A stretch of DNA of 40,666 bases from a virus: the IMG/VR virus record IMGVR_UViG_3300012006_000012, positions 1 to 40,666 of that record. The stretch is one strand, 5' to 3'. Position numbers and translations under genes: made by a program. This document shows, piece after piece, positions 35,019 to 40,550 of this stretch (position 1 is the stretch's first letter; every line of letters begins with the position of its first letter). The notes under the pieces are model-generated. The model had not been told where the DNA came from, searched no databases, and worked only from the letters and a program-made list of their open reading frames with translations.

Positions 35019-35134
35019 AGGTCATCCCAACATATCTCGCATATCGACCAATCAGCCAATCTGATTAGAGTTTCACTGCCAACCATAGTCTCACATCTTG
35101 TGCATTGACTTAGGTCGTCTTCGTCATAGCCCAT
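35015..35134 (-). CDS. Zinc-finger mini-protein, 39 aa
   Basis: From ATG 35134 (ribosome site AGGAGGATAGAT) it has CTRCETMVGS...CEICWDDL, two CxxC pairs in a compact ribbon. A longer in-frame start at 35218 overlaps the FmdB-like gene and lacks a ribosome site. One of several short Cys-rich proteins in this operon. Confidence 0.75.
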   Translation of the reverse strand: MGYDEDDLSQCTRCETMVGSETLIRLADWSICEICWDDL

Positions 35135-35136
35135 AT

Positions 35137-35313
35137 CTATCCTCCTGTCGAATAGAAGCCAGTTCCGTTGAACTTTACTGGTGCTGCATAATATACACGC
35201 TTCATATCCTGATTGCAAACGTTACATTCAGGGATTACTTCTTCATCAGACATACGACGCTCTACGGATACTTCTATGTTGTCCGTATCACACTTGTATT
35301 CGTACGTAGCCAT
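35137..35313 (-). CDS. FmdB-like zinc-ribbon protein, 58 aa
   Basis: MATYEYKCD at the start and CNVCNQDMKRVYYAAPVKFNGTGFYSTGG at the end match the FmdB regulatory zinc-ribbon family (YEYxC, CxxC, GSGFY). The first CxxC is reduced to a single Cys, so metal binding may be weakened. GGAGG sits seven bases before ATG 35313; the CGACCGACACAAAC motif lies just upstream. An upstream in-frame start at 35406 would add unrelated residues. Confidence 0.75.
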   Translation of the reverse strand: MATYEYKCDTDNIEVSVERRMSDEEVIPECNVCNQDMKRVYYAAPVKFNGTGFYSTGG

Positions 35314-35317
35314 GCGC

Positions 35318-35569
35318 TTACCTCCGCATAGTTTGTGTCGGTCGGAGTGTATGATTATCATACAGCCGTTGACGCTGTTGCGCCATAGCCTCCTGAACGC
35401 CGACATAGTTATCTAGAGATTGGCAAATCTTCTTGGCCATTTCTCTACCTTCTAATCTATTATATCCAAACATGGCTAGTTTGTCTATTACTTTTTGCAC
35501 ACGAGGCTCTTGTTGGTAAGCGCCTTCTTTGAAGATTTGCAACTTACCCTGTCTGACTCTAGTTATCAT
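35318..35569 (-). CDS. Hypothetical protein, 83 aa
   Basis: Basic helical protein with VQKVIDKLAMFGYNRLEGREMAKKIC (about 24-49). ATG 35569 overlaps the preceding stop as TGATG. Its 3' coding end contains palindrome copy 2 (read as YDNHT). Confidence 0.7.
   Translation of the reverse strand: MITRVRQGKLQIFKEGAYQQEPRVQKVIDKLAMFGYNRLEGREMAKKICQSLDNYVGVQEAMAQQRQRLYDNHTLRPTQTMRR
35349..35363. promoter_or_regulatory. 15-bp palindromic operator, copy 2
   Basis: GTATGATTATCATAC inside the 83-aa gene, eight bases from an adjacent GTTTGTGTCGG motif at 35331-35341. Confidence 0.7.
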
Positions 35570-35949
35570 CAGTACCAACCCTTCTTGTTATGGAACTTTA
35601 GCGCTTGGCAAGGTGAGCCATAGCGGTATAGAATATAGGCAAAGCCACGCTCAATTTGACGTGTTGCTGGCACGTTCGGGTTCATACCCAGTAGTTGCGG
35701 TATACCACCTGCGTTTTTACCCATTACCTTATGATTATTATAGGCTTCGGGTCTCCAATGAGACTCTTTAGTCCATAACTTATCTAGACAATCGAACTGC
35801 TTATCATTCCATGCAAGCATTACATCTTTTGCATAGGCTTTGCTATCTTCTGCTGTCCACTTGTGTGCTGGTGTTACTTTCTCATGCCCTGCATGAGTTA
35901 CACCAAACACCATAAATATTACTATCAAAAGCAATAGTAATTTCTTCAT
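35569..35949 (-). CDS. Secreted lytic-transglycosylase-like protein, 126 aa
   Basis: A signal peptide (about 1-20, MKKLLLLLIVIFMVFGVTHA) precedes a compact domain with FDCLDKLWTKESHWRPEAYN (catalytic-type Glu62), GIPQLLGMN, ATRQIERGFAYILYRYGSPCQA and a C-terminal NKKGWY. This is the layout of small SLT/Rpf-like transglycosylases; Cys54 and Cys114 could form a disulfide outside the membrane. AAGGTGG precedes the ATG. A wall-acting exported enzyme in the early operon rather than in the lysis or tail cassette is unusual. Confidence 0.75.
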   Translation of the reverse strand: MKKLLLLLIVIFMVFGVTHAGHEKVTPAHKWTAEDSKAYAKDVMLAWNDKQFDCLDKLWTKESHWRPEAYNNHKVMGKNAGGIPQLLGMNPNVPATRQIERGFAYILYRYGSPCQALKFHNKKGWY

Positions 35950-35952
35950 AGT

Positions 35953-36291
35953 TTACCACCTTACTAGAGGTATCATCTTGTCGGCAAAGTCTAGAGCGCG
36001 TCCCATATCTGACTGCACTCCATAGTTTTCTCGTGACCTACCTAGCCTAGCGATACGTTCGCCAGCGAGTAATCCACCCCATATACCATGCGGTAGATTT
36101 TCTGTCTTCATTCCCTCTTCTAGACATCGCGCCTTAGACGGACACGTATTGCACTGCTCAATAGCGTAGTTGATACTGCTTACCAACTCCGCACGTCTAG
36201 CGTTAGAAGGTCGACCATTATCGTTCTCAGGAAACCAGTAATCTGCATTAGGGTCGTTAGTGCAGTTACCTACTAGCGGTTCAGTCTTCAT
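35953..36291 (-). CDS. whiB-like: WhiB-family transcription regulator
   Basis: 112 aa from ATG 36291. Four iron-sulfur cysteines (C10, C47, C50, C56 in CNTCPSKARC) and the GIWGG turn (69-73) followed by LLAGERIARLGR define WhiB. These proteins are restricted to Actinobacteria and their phages and act with the primary sigma factor, so it may redirect host or phage promoters. It overlaps the 48-aa gene by 11 bases. An upstream in-frame start at 36342 lies inside that gene and is rejected. Confidence 0.85.
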   Translation of the reverse strand: MKTEPLVGNCTNDPNADYWFPENDNGRPSNARRAELVSSINYAIEQCNTCPSKARCLEEGMKTENLPHGIWGGLLAGERIARLGRSRENYGVQSDMGRALDFADKMIPLVRW

Positions 36292-36427
36292 GCATCTCGT
36301 CCCACATTCTATCAGGGTCGTCGTCTTCGACGCACTCTGCATCTATTTCATGGTCGTGTCCACATTCGTCACAGTCGTCCATTCCTAATGCAAACGGGTC
36401 TCCTTGAAGCCACATTGGTTCACTCAT
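36281..36427 (-). CDS. Acidic zinc-type mini-protein, 48 aa
   Basis: From ATG 36427, with GGGGAAGATA ahead. DDCDECGHDHEIDAECVEDDDPDR (about 17-40) holds CxxC and His residues in an acidic context. Overlaps the preceding stop (ATGAGTGA) and the WhiB start. Function unknown. Confidence 0.7.
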   Translation of the reverse strand: MSEPMWLQGDPFALGMDDCDECGHDHEIDAECVEDDDPDRMWDEMHED

Positions 36428-36587
36428 TATCTTCCCCTTTTGGTATATGTAATGAACAATATAGTTTTCCATGATGTGCGTAGAAAAATGACTTGTCGTT
36501 ATCTACATATCCACATTCAATGCACTCGTTATCAGCGATATACCGAATTGAATTATTTTCAAGTTTAACTGTGTAGTTAACTATCAT
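36420..36587 (-). CDS. Zinc-type mini-protein, 55 aa
   Basis: From ATG 36587, eight bases after GGAGG. CIECGYVDNDKSFFYAHHGKLYCSLHI (about 21-47) forms a CxxC...CxxH ribbon. An alternative ATG at 36593 is too close to the ribosome site. Function unknown. Confidence 0.7.
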   Translation of the reverse strand: MIVNYTVKLENNSIRYIADNECIECGYVDNDKSFFYAHHGKLYCSLHIPKGEDNE

Positions 36588-36780
36588 CTTCATCACCTCC
36601 GACAGCCTCATCAGAATCATCTTCAATCATCTCTACCCATATATCTTCTATCTCACTATGATATAGATTATTCTGCCACTCAATGGCAGCCTTCTTCTCT
36701 GCTTCATAGTCATCTTGCGCTTCCAACTTGAATCGAAACGTAACAGTAACAGTTGCATCATATTCTACATTGTCATCCAT
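36577..36780 (-). CDS. Hypothetical protein, 67 aa
   Basis: Beta-strand N-terminus (DATVTVTFRFKLEAQDD), helical centre and a very acidic tail (EDDSDEAVGGDEDDS). GGAGGATAAATATA precedes the ATG. Overlaps both neighbours. Unknown function; acidic small proteins in early regions can be DNA mimics or inhibitors, which is speculation here. Confidence 0.7.
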   Translation of the reverse strand: MDDNVEYDATVTVTFRFKLEAQDDYEAEKKAAIEWQNNLYHSEIEDIWVEMIEDDSDEAVGGDEDDS

Positions 36781-37027
36781 TATATTTATCCTCCAGTATC
36801 GAATCTAGAACGTACTCGAACTCAGGTCTATTAGCCATTTCAGGTTTCTTTCCGTCCCAAAATATTTCATAGCCGTCATCTTCATTCCAATGCAGCCGTC
36901 CACCGAATAGCATACGAGCGCCGTTGACCAACTCAAAGTCTTTGACCCAGCCTGTCTCGCGTCGCATACGTTGCTTGATATTGAATGCTTTGTTCATCTC
37001 ACTAACTGTTACTTCTGCATCACTCAT
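36773..37027 (-). CDS. Hypothetical protein, 84 aa
   Basis: Mixed alpha/beta with KQRMRRETGWVKDFELVNGARMLFGGRLHW (about 18-47) and EIFWDGKKPE. GAGGAGTTATC precedes the ATG, which overlaps the 42-aa gene's stop (ATGA). No family recognised. Confidence 0.7.
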   Translation of the reverse strand: MSDAEVTVSEMNKAFNIKQRMRRETGWVKDFELVNGARMLFGGRLHWNEDDGYEIFWDGKKPEMANRPEFEYVLDSILEDKYNG

Positions 37028-37152
37028 GATAACTCCTCTAGTAGTAATCGTGCATCTGCTAGTTTCTTATCTGTATGATAATCATACGAGTTGCTTGATG
37101 TGAGTAGGTGGATATAATCCAGCACTACATCACGCACTTTTTCTTTATCCAC
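37024..37152 (-). CDS. Small helical protein, 42 aa
   Basis: GTG start at 37152 with AGGGGGTAAGT directly ahead. Two helices (KEKVRDVVLDYIHLL and KKLADARLLLEEL) are joined by SSNSYDYHT, encoded by palindrome copy 3. Stop overlaps the next ATG. Its start codon context TGTGGATAA also happens to equal a DnaA box (37145-37153). Confidence 0.65.
   Translation of the reverse strand: MDKEKVRDVVLDYIHLLTSSNSYDYHTDKKLADARLLLEELS
37073..37087. promoter_or_regulatory. 15-bp palindromic operator, copy 3
   Basis: GTATGATAATCATAC inside the 42-aa gene, read as YDYHT. Confidence 0.7.
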
Positions 37153-37154
37153 AC

Positions 37155-37364
37155 TTACCCCCTATTGTATGCTGGATAGTATACAGGAACTACCTCAGCG
37201 TTGTCAAGTTGCTTCGCCCAATCTAGGGCTTTATCTAACGTTGGAAAGATACCATAATGTACCAATCCCTCATCAGTTTTTGTTTCTGTTATGTATCCCT
37301 CTACACCCATGCCCCAAATGGTAGCACGAATCTTTATATCTTTAGAAGTCGAAGTGCTTATCAT
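37155..37364 (-). CDS. Hypothetical protein, 69 aa
   Basis: From ATG 37364 with AAGGAGC ahead. Beta-rich start (KDIKIRATIWGMGVEGYITE), then DEGLVHYGIFPTLDKALDWAKQL. The start lies within the last codons of the amidotransferase gene. A longer in-frame start at 37508 gives a false membrane helix that is the amidotransferase's Cys-rich tail read in another frame. Confidence 0.68.
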   Translation of the reverse strand: MISTSTSKDIKIRATIWGMGVEGYITETKTDEGLVHYGIFPTLDKALDWAKQLDNAEVVPVYYPAYNRG

Positions 37365-38184
37365 AGTACCATGCTCCTTGTGGTTTGTGTCGGTCGCGTT
37401 GCCACTTACTATCGGCTGGTGTGTAACATAAGCAAGAATCGCCATACATGCCACTACAATCAAAGCAAGCAAAGCACATCTCGCAGTAGTAGGGGTTAGC
37501 ATCTTCAAATGCTATCGACCTACATGACGGACATTCGTAGTCTTCCAGTAGTTCCGCATCTGTATGATTATCATACGCAATCTCACCAACACTACTGGGC
37601 TTGAGATAACTAGACCACGCGGATGCCTTGTATGTATCATTAGACCACCACATGCCCTCATTATCCCAATGACCACTAGACTCGTTGATGATGTAGCATT
37701 GGTCATTAGCCAATGGGTCAAGCGTAAAAATAACAACCTTGCTACCACTAGCCCACTTGCTTACTATCTTCCATACATTATCATCATCAAGAGCCTTGAC
37801 TCCACCTATTGCAGGAAGGGTATCTTCTGCAAAGACACGCGTATCACTACGCTTATCTGTTGCATGGATTTCTATGTCGAGGATACCATTGTGCGCTAGA
37901 TAGGTATCATCTCTACCGCCAACCTTGAAGGGGTGGCAGTTATCTTGATTCTTTACGCCATGCGTAGCATATCTAGCATGATACATAGCATAACTATTAG
38001 GGTATTCTTTACGAACTTCTAAGAACTCTTTGATAACTTTCTTAGCAGACATACCCTTGCCTGTGATAATCTTATCACCAGCGATTACTGCATAGCCAAA
38101 GCCATGCGGGTTATTACATGAAGCACACTCTAAATCTTTTTTACGAGGCGTAGAGTTGGGTGAGCATACGACTAATAAGCACAT
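37342..38184 (-). CDS. Class II glutamine amidotransferase with zinc-ribbon tail
   Basis: 280 aa. The chain starts Met-Cys2, the N-terminal nucleophile of class II amidotransferases. HARYATHG (69-76), CHPF (83-86) and LAHNGI (96-101) build the Gln pocket. It releases ammonia from glutamine for a partner enzyme. The C-terminal part (about 215-260) is a multi-CxxC ribbon (CPSCR, CEMCFACFDC, CLCY) not needed for that chemistry. GATAGGATAGAT precedes the ATG, two bases after the amidoligase stop, so the two are co-translated and likely one complex. Palindrome copy 4 lies inside. Confidence 0.83.
   Translation of the reverse strand: MCLLVVCSPNSTPRKKDLECASCNNPHGFGYAVIAGDKIITGKGMSAKKVIKEFLEVRKEYPNSYAMYHARYATHGVKNQDNCHPFKVGGRDDTYLAHNGILDIEIHATDKRSDTRVFAEDTLPAIGGVKALDDDNVWKIVSKWASGSKVVIFTLDPLANDQCYIINESSGHWDNEGMWWSNDTYKASAWSSYLKPSSVGEIAYDNHTDAELLEDYECPSCRSIAFEDANPYYCEMCFACFDCSGMYGDSCLCYTPADSKWQRDRHKPQGAWYYDKHFDF
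37562..37576. promoter_or_regulatory. 15-bp palindromic operator, copy 4
   Basis: GTATGATTATCATAC inside the amidotransferase gene, read as YDNHT. Confidence 0.7.
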
Positions 38185-38186
38185 AT

Positions 38187-39398
38187 CTATCCTATCGTTT
38201 GTAGTTGGTTAGCAACTTTTGCTAATCGGATGTTTAGTTCTGCATACAGTCCAGCATTGTCCTGTATGTATTGCGTGAAGTTATCAGAAGACAACGCACC
38301 TTGACGAATATCTCTGACCGACAAGCCTCTAGTATACTCAACGCTGGCGTGCGCTAAGTCAATGAAAGCCTTGACTGTCTCACTATTGACGCTACTTCTA
38401 AAGATACGCATCTCTAAGGTAGCATGGTTCTGTGTATTGACCGCAGAGTATCGGTCGCTGTTGCGAGCGTTCTCTAACTTGTTCTTGAGGTTACGGCGTT
38501 GAGCCCATACTCTATCGCCGTCATCATCTATGCCTTTCACATAGTCGGTATGAGCATCATCAAACTTAGCCCAACGACTAGATGAACGACCTGCTATTGC
38601 TTCGTATAGTGTCTGATTATCATACACTAATCGTAAGAAGCGGTGCATGTGCGAACCACCATTGAATCCTGCACGTGAAATGTGAATGTGCAGACCTGCG
38701 GTTGATGCACTCCACGCCTTCACCTTAATACTCTCCCTGCTTCGTAACGCTTCGAGAGTATTCCATAACTCATTGGCTTCGTTCTTGTAAAAATCATGGG
38801 TCATGGGATGCGTGACTATTTCAAAGCCACAGTTGAGAGAGCCATCACTCTTGAGATAGGCTAACTCGTATTCTTCTAGTCTGCTCGCATACTCTGCGGA
38901 CTCAGACCTATTGCGTGATGCTTCTACTTCGATTTCTATCCCGAAGAATAAGCGTTCTTCTTTGTCTGTGCTGTGGAACACAGGGTCAGGGCGGTAAGAG
39001 TAATCATGGATTACCTGCGCATCATCTCCGTCATGGTCGGTGCAACCATGTGCGTAATACGCATCACAGTCCTCACACCAACTCGTATTACCTACGCAGT
39101 TCTCGCAGTAAGAATTGTTGGTGTCTTCTGTATAGTAACTATCGCCTGTGTGATACTCATTACAATCATCACAGTAATTGGCGTGGCTTTCCATACAACT
39201 TTCGCACCACATCTCGCTTTGGTCTACGTAATACCACGAGTCATTTTCCCAACCAGTATCATCACAGCGCTCGCATATTCGCTTGCACTCTGAGCAACTT
39301 ACATCACCCGAATAGGTAATGCTATACGCATCATCTTCGCTAACCTCTGCGGTGCAACCGCTACAAGTTAGGTTAGGTGATACTTCGTCTGTATCCAT
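38187..39398 (-). CDS. Amidoligase (COOH-NH2 ligase) with cysteine-rich N-terminus
   Basis: 403 aa. Residues 12-120 carry seven or more CxxC pairs (CSGC, CSEC, CERC, CESC, CDDC, CENC, CEDC). The amidoligase core follows: FFGIEIEVEA (151-160), LKSDGSLNCGFEIVTHPMT (182-200), LHIHIS (236-241) and LEMRIFR (328-334), the Glu/His/Arg set of the glutamine-synthetase-like amidoligase superfamily. These enzymes form amide bonds using ATP. With the glutaminase next door it would amidate a carboxyl group or tag a protein. GAAAGGATAGATT precedes the ATG. Confidence 0.82.
   Translation of the reverse strand: MDTDEVSPNLTCSGCTAEVSEDDAYSITYSGDVSCSECKRICERCDDTGWENDSWYYVDQSEMWCESCMESHANYCDDCNEYHTGDSYYTEDTNNSYCENCVGNTSWCEDCDAYYAHGCTDHDGDDAQVIHDYSYRPDPVFHSTDKEERLFFGIEIEVEASRNRSESAEYASRLEEYELAYLKSDGSLNCGFEIVTHPMTHDFYKNEANELWNTLEALRSRESIKVKAWSASTAGLHIHISRAGFNGGSHMHRFLRLVYDNQTLYEAIAGRSSSRWAKFDDAHTDYVKGIDDDGDRVWAQRRNLKNKLENARNSDRYSAVNTQNHATLEMRIFRSSVNSETVKAFIDLAHASVEYTRGLSVRDIRQGALSSDNFTQYIQDNAGLYAELNIRLAKVANQLQTIG
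38611..38625. promoter_or_regulatory. Palindromic operator, copy 5 (one mismatch)
   Basis: GTCTGATTATCATAC inside the amidoligase gene; one base differs from the family, and the leftward reading is YDNQT. Confidence 0.5.
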
Positions 39399-39419
39399 AA
39401 TCTATCCTTTCGATACTCC

Positions 39420-39434
39420 GTATGATTATCATAC
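39420..39434. promoter_or_regulatory. 15-bp palindromic operator, copy 6
   Basis: GTATGATTATCATAC in the 69-bp gap between the 61-aa gene and the amidoligase start, 22 bases before the amidoligase ATG. This is the clearest intergenic copy: a bound protein would lie over the amidoligase leader. TATAAC lies 22-28 bases upstream on the minus strand without a clear -35. Confidence 0.7.
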
Positions 39435-39467
39435 GAGAGGCGTTGCTATTTAGTTATAGGTAGAACC

Positions 39468-39653
39468 TTACACTAACGCCTGACGTAAGTCAAGTATCGC
39501 ATCAGCAATTTTTGAGCGCAAAGTTTCCACTTCAATCACAAGAACTTTGAAATCGTTGCGCTTGTGGGTGTCCTGTTGGACTCGCAGAGCCATGCGTATC
39601 ACTTCCACTTCACGCGGAGTGAGGTCGAGCAGTAGGTTTGTGTCGGCGCTCAC
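39468..39653 (-). CDS. Small helical protein, 61 aa
   Basis: GTG start overlapping the upstream stop (GTGA), with AAGGTAAGCAA ahead. LTPREVEVIRMALRVQQDTH resembles the first helix of LuxR-type helix-turn-helix domains, but the rest is a simple coiled coil (EVETLRSKIADAILDLRQAL). DNA binding is not supported. Confidence 0.65.
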   Translation of the reverse strand: MSADTNLLLDLTPREVEVIRMALRVQQDTHKRNDFKVLVIEVETLRSKIADAILDLRQALV

Positions 39654-39805
39654 TTGCTTACCTTCTTACGGATTAACTTAGCAACGCGAAGCAATACTAC
39701 AACGCCTGCTAAGAATAGCCATGTGCGGTGAGGTAGGAATACATCACCAAAGTAAGTGGTGAGGTTGATACTCCACTCACTAACCTCTAGGTTAAACAGT
39801 TCCAT
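39650..39805 (-). CDS. Small membrane protein, 51 aa
   Basis: Residues about 28-41 (TWLFLAGVVVLLRV) form a membrane helix after a polar N-terminal half, with a basic tail LIRKKVSK that suggests the C-terminus faces the cytoplasm. GAAGGGAAATGAA precedes ATG 39805; stop overlaps the next GTG. Confidence 0.68.
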   Translation of the reverse strand: MELFNLEVSEWSINLTTYFGDVFLPHRTWLFLAGVVVLLRVAKLIRKKVSK

Positions 39806-39829
39806 TTCATTTCCCTTCACTAAGTTGCT

Positions 39830-39844
39830 GTATGATTATCATAC
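39830..39844. promoter_or_regulatory. 15-bp palindromic operator, copy 7
   Basis: GTATGATTATCATAC, 25 bases upstream of the 51-aa membrane protein's ATG. TTGCCA (39883-39878) and GATACA with a 16-bp spacer lie upstream on the minus strand and may be a weak promoter. Confidence 0.65.
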
Positions 39845-39948
39845 AACTTTGGGTGTATCGGTATCCGCTATGGTATGGCAAGCGTAGACCTCGTCCGACA
39901 TCATTTCAGGTTTCCCTGCTGATTGAGCGTACATACCGATACACTTGT

Positions 39949-39992
39949 GCCTATCATGAGAATCGAACTCATGACTATGCGCCAGCATAGGC
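39949..39992 (-). other. tRNA-like or nested hairpin element
   Basis: On the minus strand GCCTAT (39992-39987) and ATAGGC (39954-39949) can close an acceptor-like stem. Inside is a perfect 7-bp hairpin TCATGAG-TTCGATT-CTCATGA, a textbook T-arm, and a 6-bp CTATGC-TGGC-GCATAG hairpin that competes with the outer stem. A normal tRNA does not fit: no D-arm and no seven-base anticodon loop. It follows the stop of the 56-aa gene and could be a tRNA remnant, a processing signal or a chance match. Confidence 0.25.
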
Positions 39993-40003
39993 TACCAGAC
40001 GGA

Positions 40004-40174
40004 TTACTCAGCCCACTCCGAGTCTTCTTCGTCTTCGGTTTCAGATAAGATTTCATCGAGGGAGATGTCCACGCCATACTCTTCTTCAATGGCTAGGATT
40101 TCATCCATTTGTTCATCAGTTAGGAAGTCATGGGCTAACTCCATAGCCTCTAGGTCTAAGTCGCTATCGTACAT
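40004..40174 (-). CDS. Acidic helical protein, 56 aa
   Basis: MYDSDLDLEAMELAHDFLTD then a strongly acidic helix (EILAIEEEYGVDISLDEILSETEDEEDSEWAE). ATG 40174 lies one base after the previous stop (TAAAATG), so re-initiation is likely; a TTG start at 40192 would overlap. Net charge is very negative, consistent with a DNA-mimic or inhibitor, which is only a guess. Confidence 0.68.
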   Translation of the reverse strand: MYDSDLDLEAMELAHDFLTDEQMDEILAIEEEYGVDISLDEILSETEDEEDSEWAE

Positions 40175-40175
40175 T

Positions 40176-40316
40176 TTAGAATACCATTCCAATCAGGCGT
40201 AGGTGTTCGGTATCAACCGAACGCTGTGAGTCGAGAACCTTGTTGCTCTCAATCTCTTGGTGGATAGCATCATGCGCTTCCGCGATAACCGCTTCCATTT
40301 CGTCTAAGTTCATCAT
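40176..40316 (-). CDS. Small helical protein, 46 aa
   Basis: Starts MMNLDEMEAVIAEAHDAIHQEIESN, followed by a polar tail. GAAAGGATAGC gives the ribosome site, and its ATG overlaps the stop of the 21-aa leader ORF (ATGA). A GTTCGGT-ATCA-ACCGAAC inverted repeat (40205-40222) lies within it. Confidence 0.65.
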   Translation of the reverse strand: MMNLDEMEAVIAEAHDAIHQEIESNKVLDSQRSVDTEHLRLIGMVF

Positions 40317-40378
40317 GCTATCCTTTCGTTATCCTGTATGATTATCATACAAGGCTTACTGCGTAGTTCAACCTTCAT
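40313..40378 (-). CDS. Leaderless leader peptide, 21 aa
   Basis: Sequence MKVELRSKPCMIIIQDNERIA. The ATG is seven bases after the -10 hexamer, so the message would begin at the start codon. The stop overlaps the ATG of the 46-aa gene. The palindrome at 40336-40350 lies in it, in the frame read MIII. Confidence 0.5.
   Translation of the reverse strand: MKVELRSKPCMIIIQDNERIA
40336..40350. promoter_or_regulatory. 15-bp palindromic operator, copy 8
   Basis: GTATGATTATCATAC, 28 bases downstream of the leaderless ATG at 40378. Confidence 0.7.
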
Positions 40379-40384
40379 ACTCTA

Positions 40385-40413
40385 AGAGTAATCTAATCTC
40401 ACCTAGAAGTCAA
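40385..40413 (-). promoter_or_regulatory. Leftward early promoter 1 (leaderless)
   Basis: TTGACT (40413-40408), 17-bp spacer, TACTCT (40390-40385), then six bases to ATG 40378. Every element is exactly 100 bp from the equivalent element of promoter 2. Confidence 0.65.
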
Positions 40414-40478
40414 GCACCCTCAGAAACTATCTCTGTATGATAATCATACAAGGTGTTTCTGCCTATCCCTAACTCCAT
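40410..40478 (-). CDS. Leaderless leader peptide, 22 aa
   Basis: Sequence begins MELGIGRNTLYDYHTE; the ATG again lies seven bases after its -10. Palindrome copy 9 encodes its YDYHT. The stop TGA lies within the -35 of promoter 1. Confidence 0.45.
   Translation of the reverse strand: MELGIGRNTLYDYHTEIVSEGA
40435..40449. promoter_or_regulatory. 15-bp palindromic operator, copy 9
   Basis: GTATGATAATCATAC, 29 bases downstream of the ATG at 40478; 99 bp from copy 8. Confidence 0.7.
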
Positions 40479-40484
40479 AAGACT

Positions 40485-40513
40485 AATCTATCCTAATCCC
40501 TGCCATAAGGCAA
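40485..40513 (-). promoter_or_regulatory. Leftward early promoter 2 (leaderless)
   Basis: TTGCCT (40513-40508), 17-bp spacer, TAGATT (40490-40485), then six bases to ATG 40478. A third, weaker -10-like TATGAT occurs a further 100 bp upstream (40590-40585) without a good -35. Confidence 0.55.
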
Positions 40514-40535
40514 GCATCACCAGCATTTATTTTCC

Positions 40536-40550
40536 GTATGATTATCATAC
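40536..40550. promoter_or_regulatory. 15-bp palindromic operator, copy 10
   Basis: GTATGATTATCATAC, 101 bp from copy 9 and 22 bases upstream of promoter 2's -35. Confidence 0.7.

Noticed and set aside
37145-37153. Perfect DnaA box TTATCCACA
   Set aside because: Single, isolated and formed by the start codon context of the 42-aa gene; one perfect 9-mer is not an origin.
37365-37508. N-terminal extension of the 69-aa gene with a membrane-like helix
   Set aside because: It is the Cys-rich tail of the amidotransferase read in another frame; a good ribosome site supports ATG 37364.
39468-39653. LuxR-type regulator
   Set aside because: Only LTPREVEVI matches; no second helix of the DNA-binding fold.
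39930-40030. Functional tRNA gene on the minus strand
   Set aside because: The acceptor and T-arm fit, but no D-arm and no seven-base anticodon loop can be drawn; kept only as a low-confidence element.
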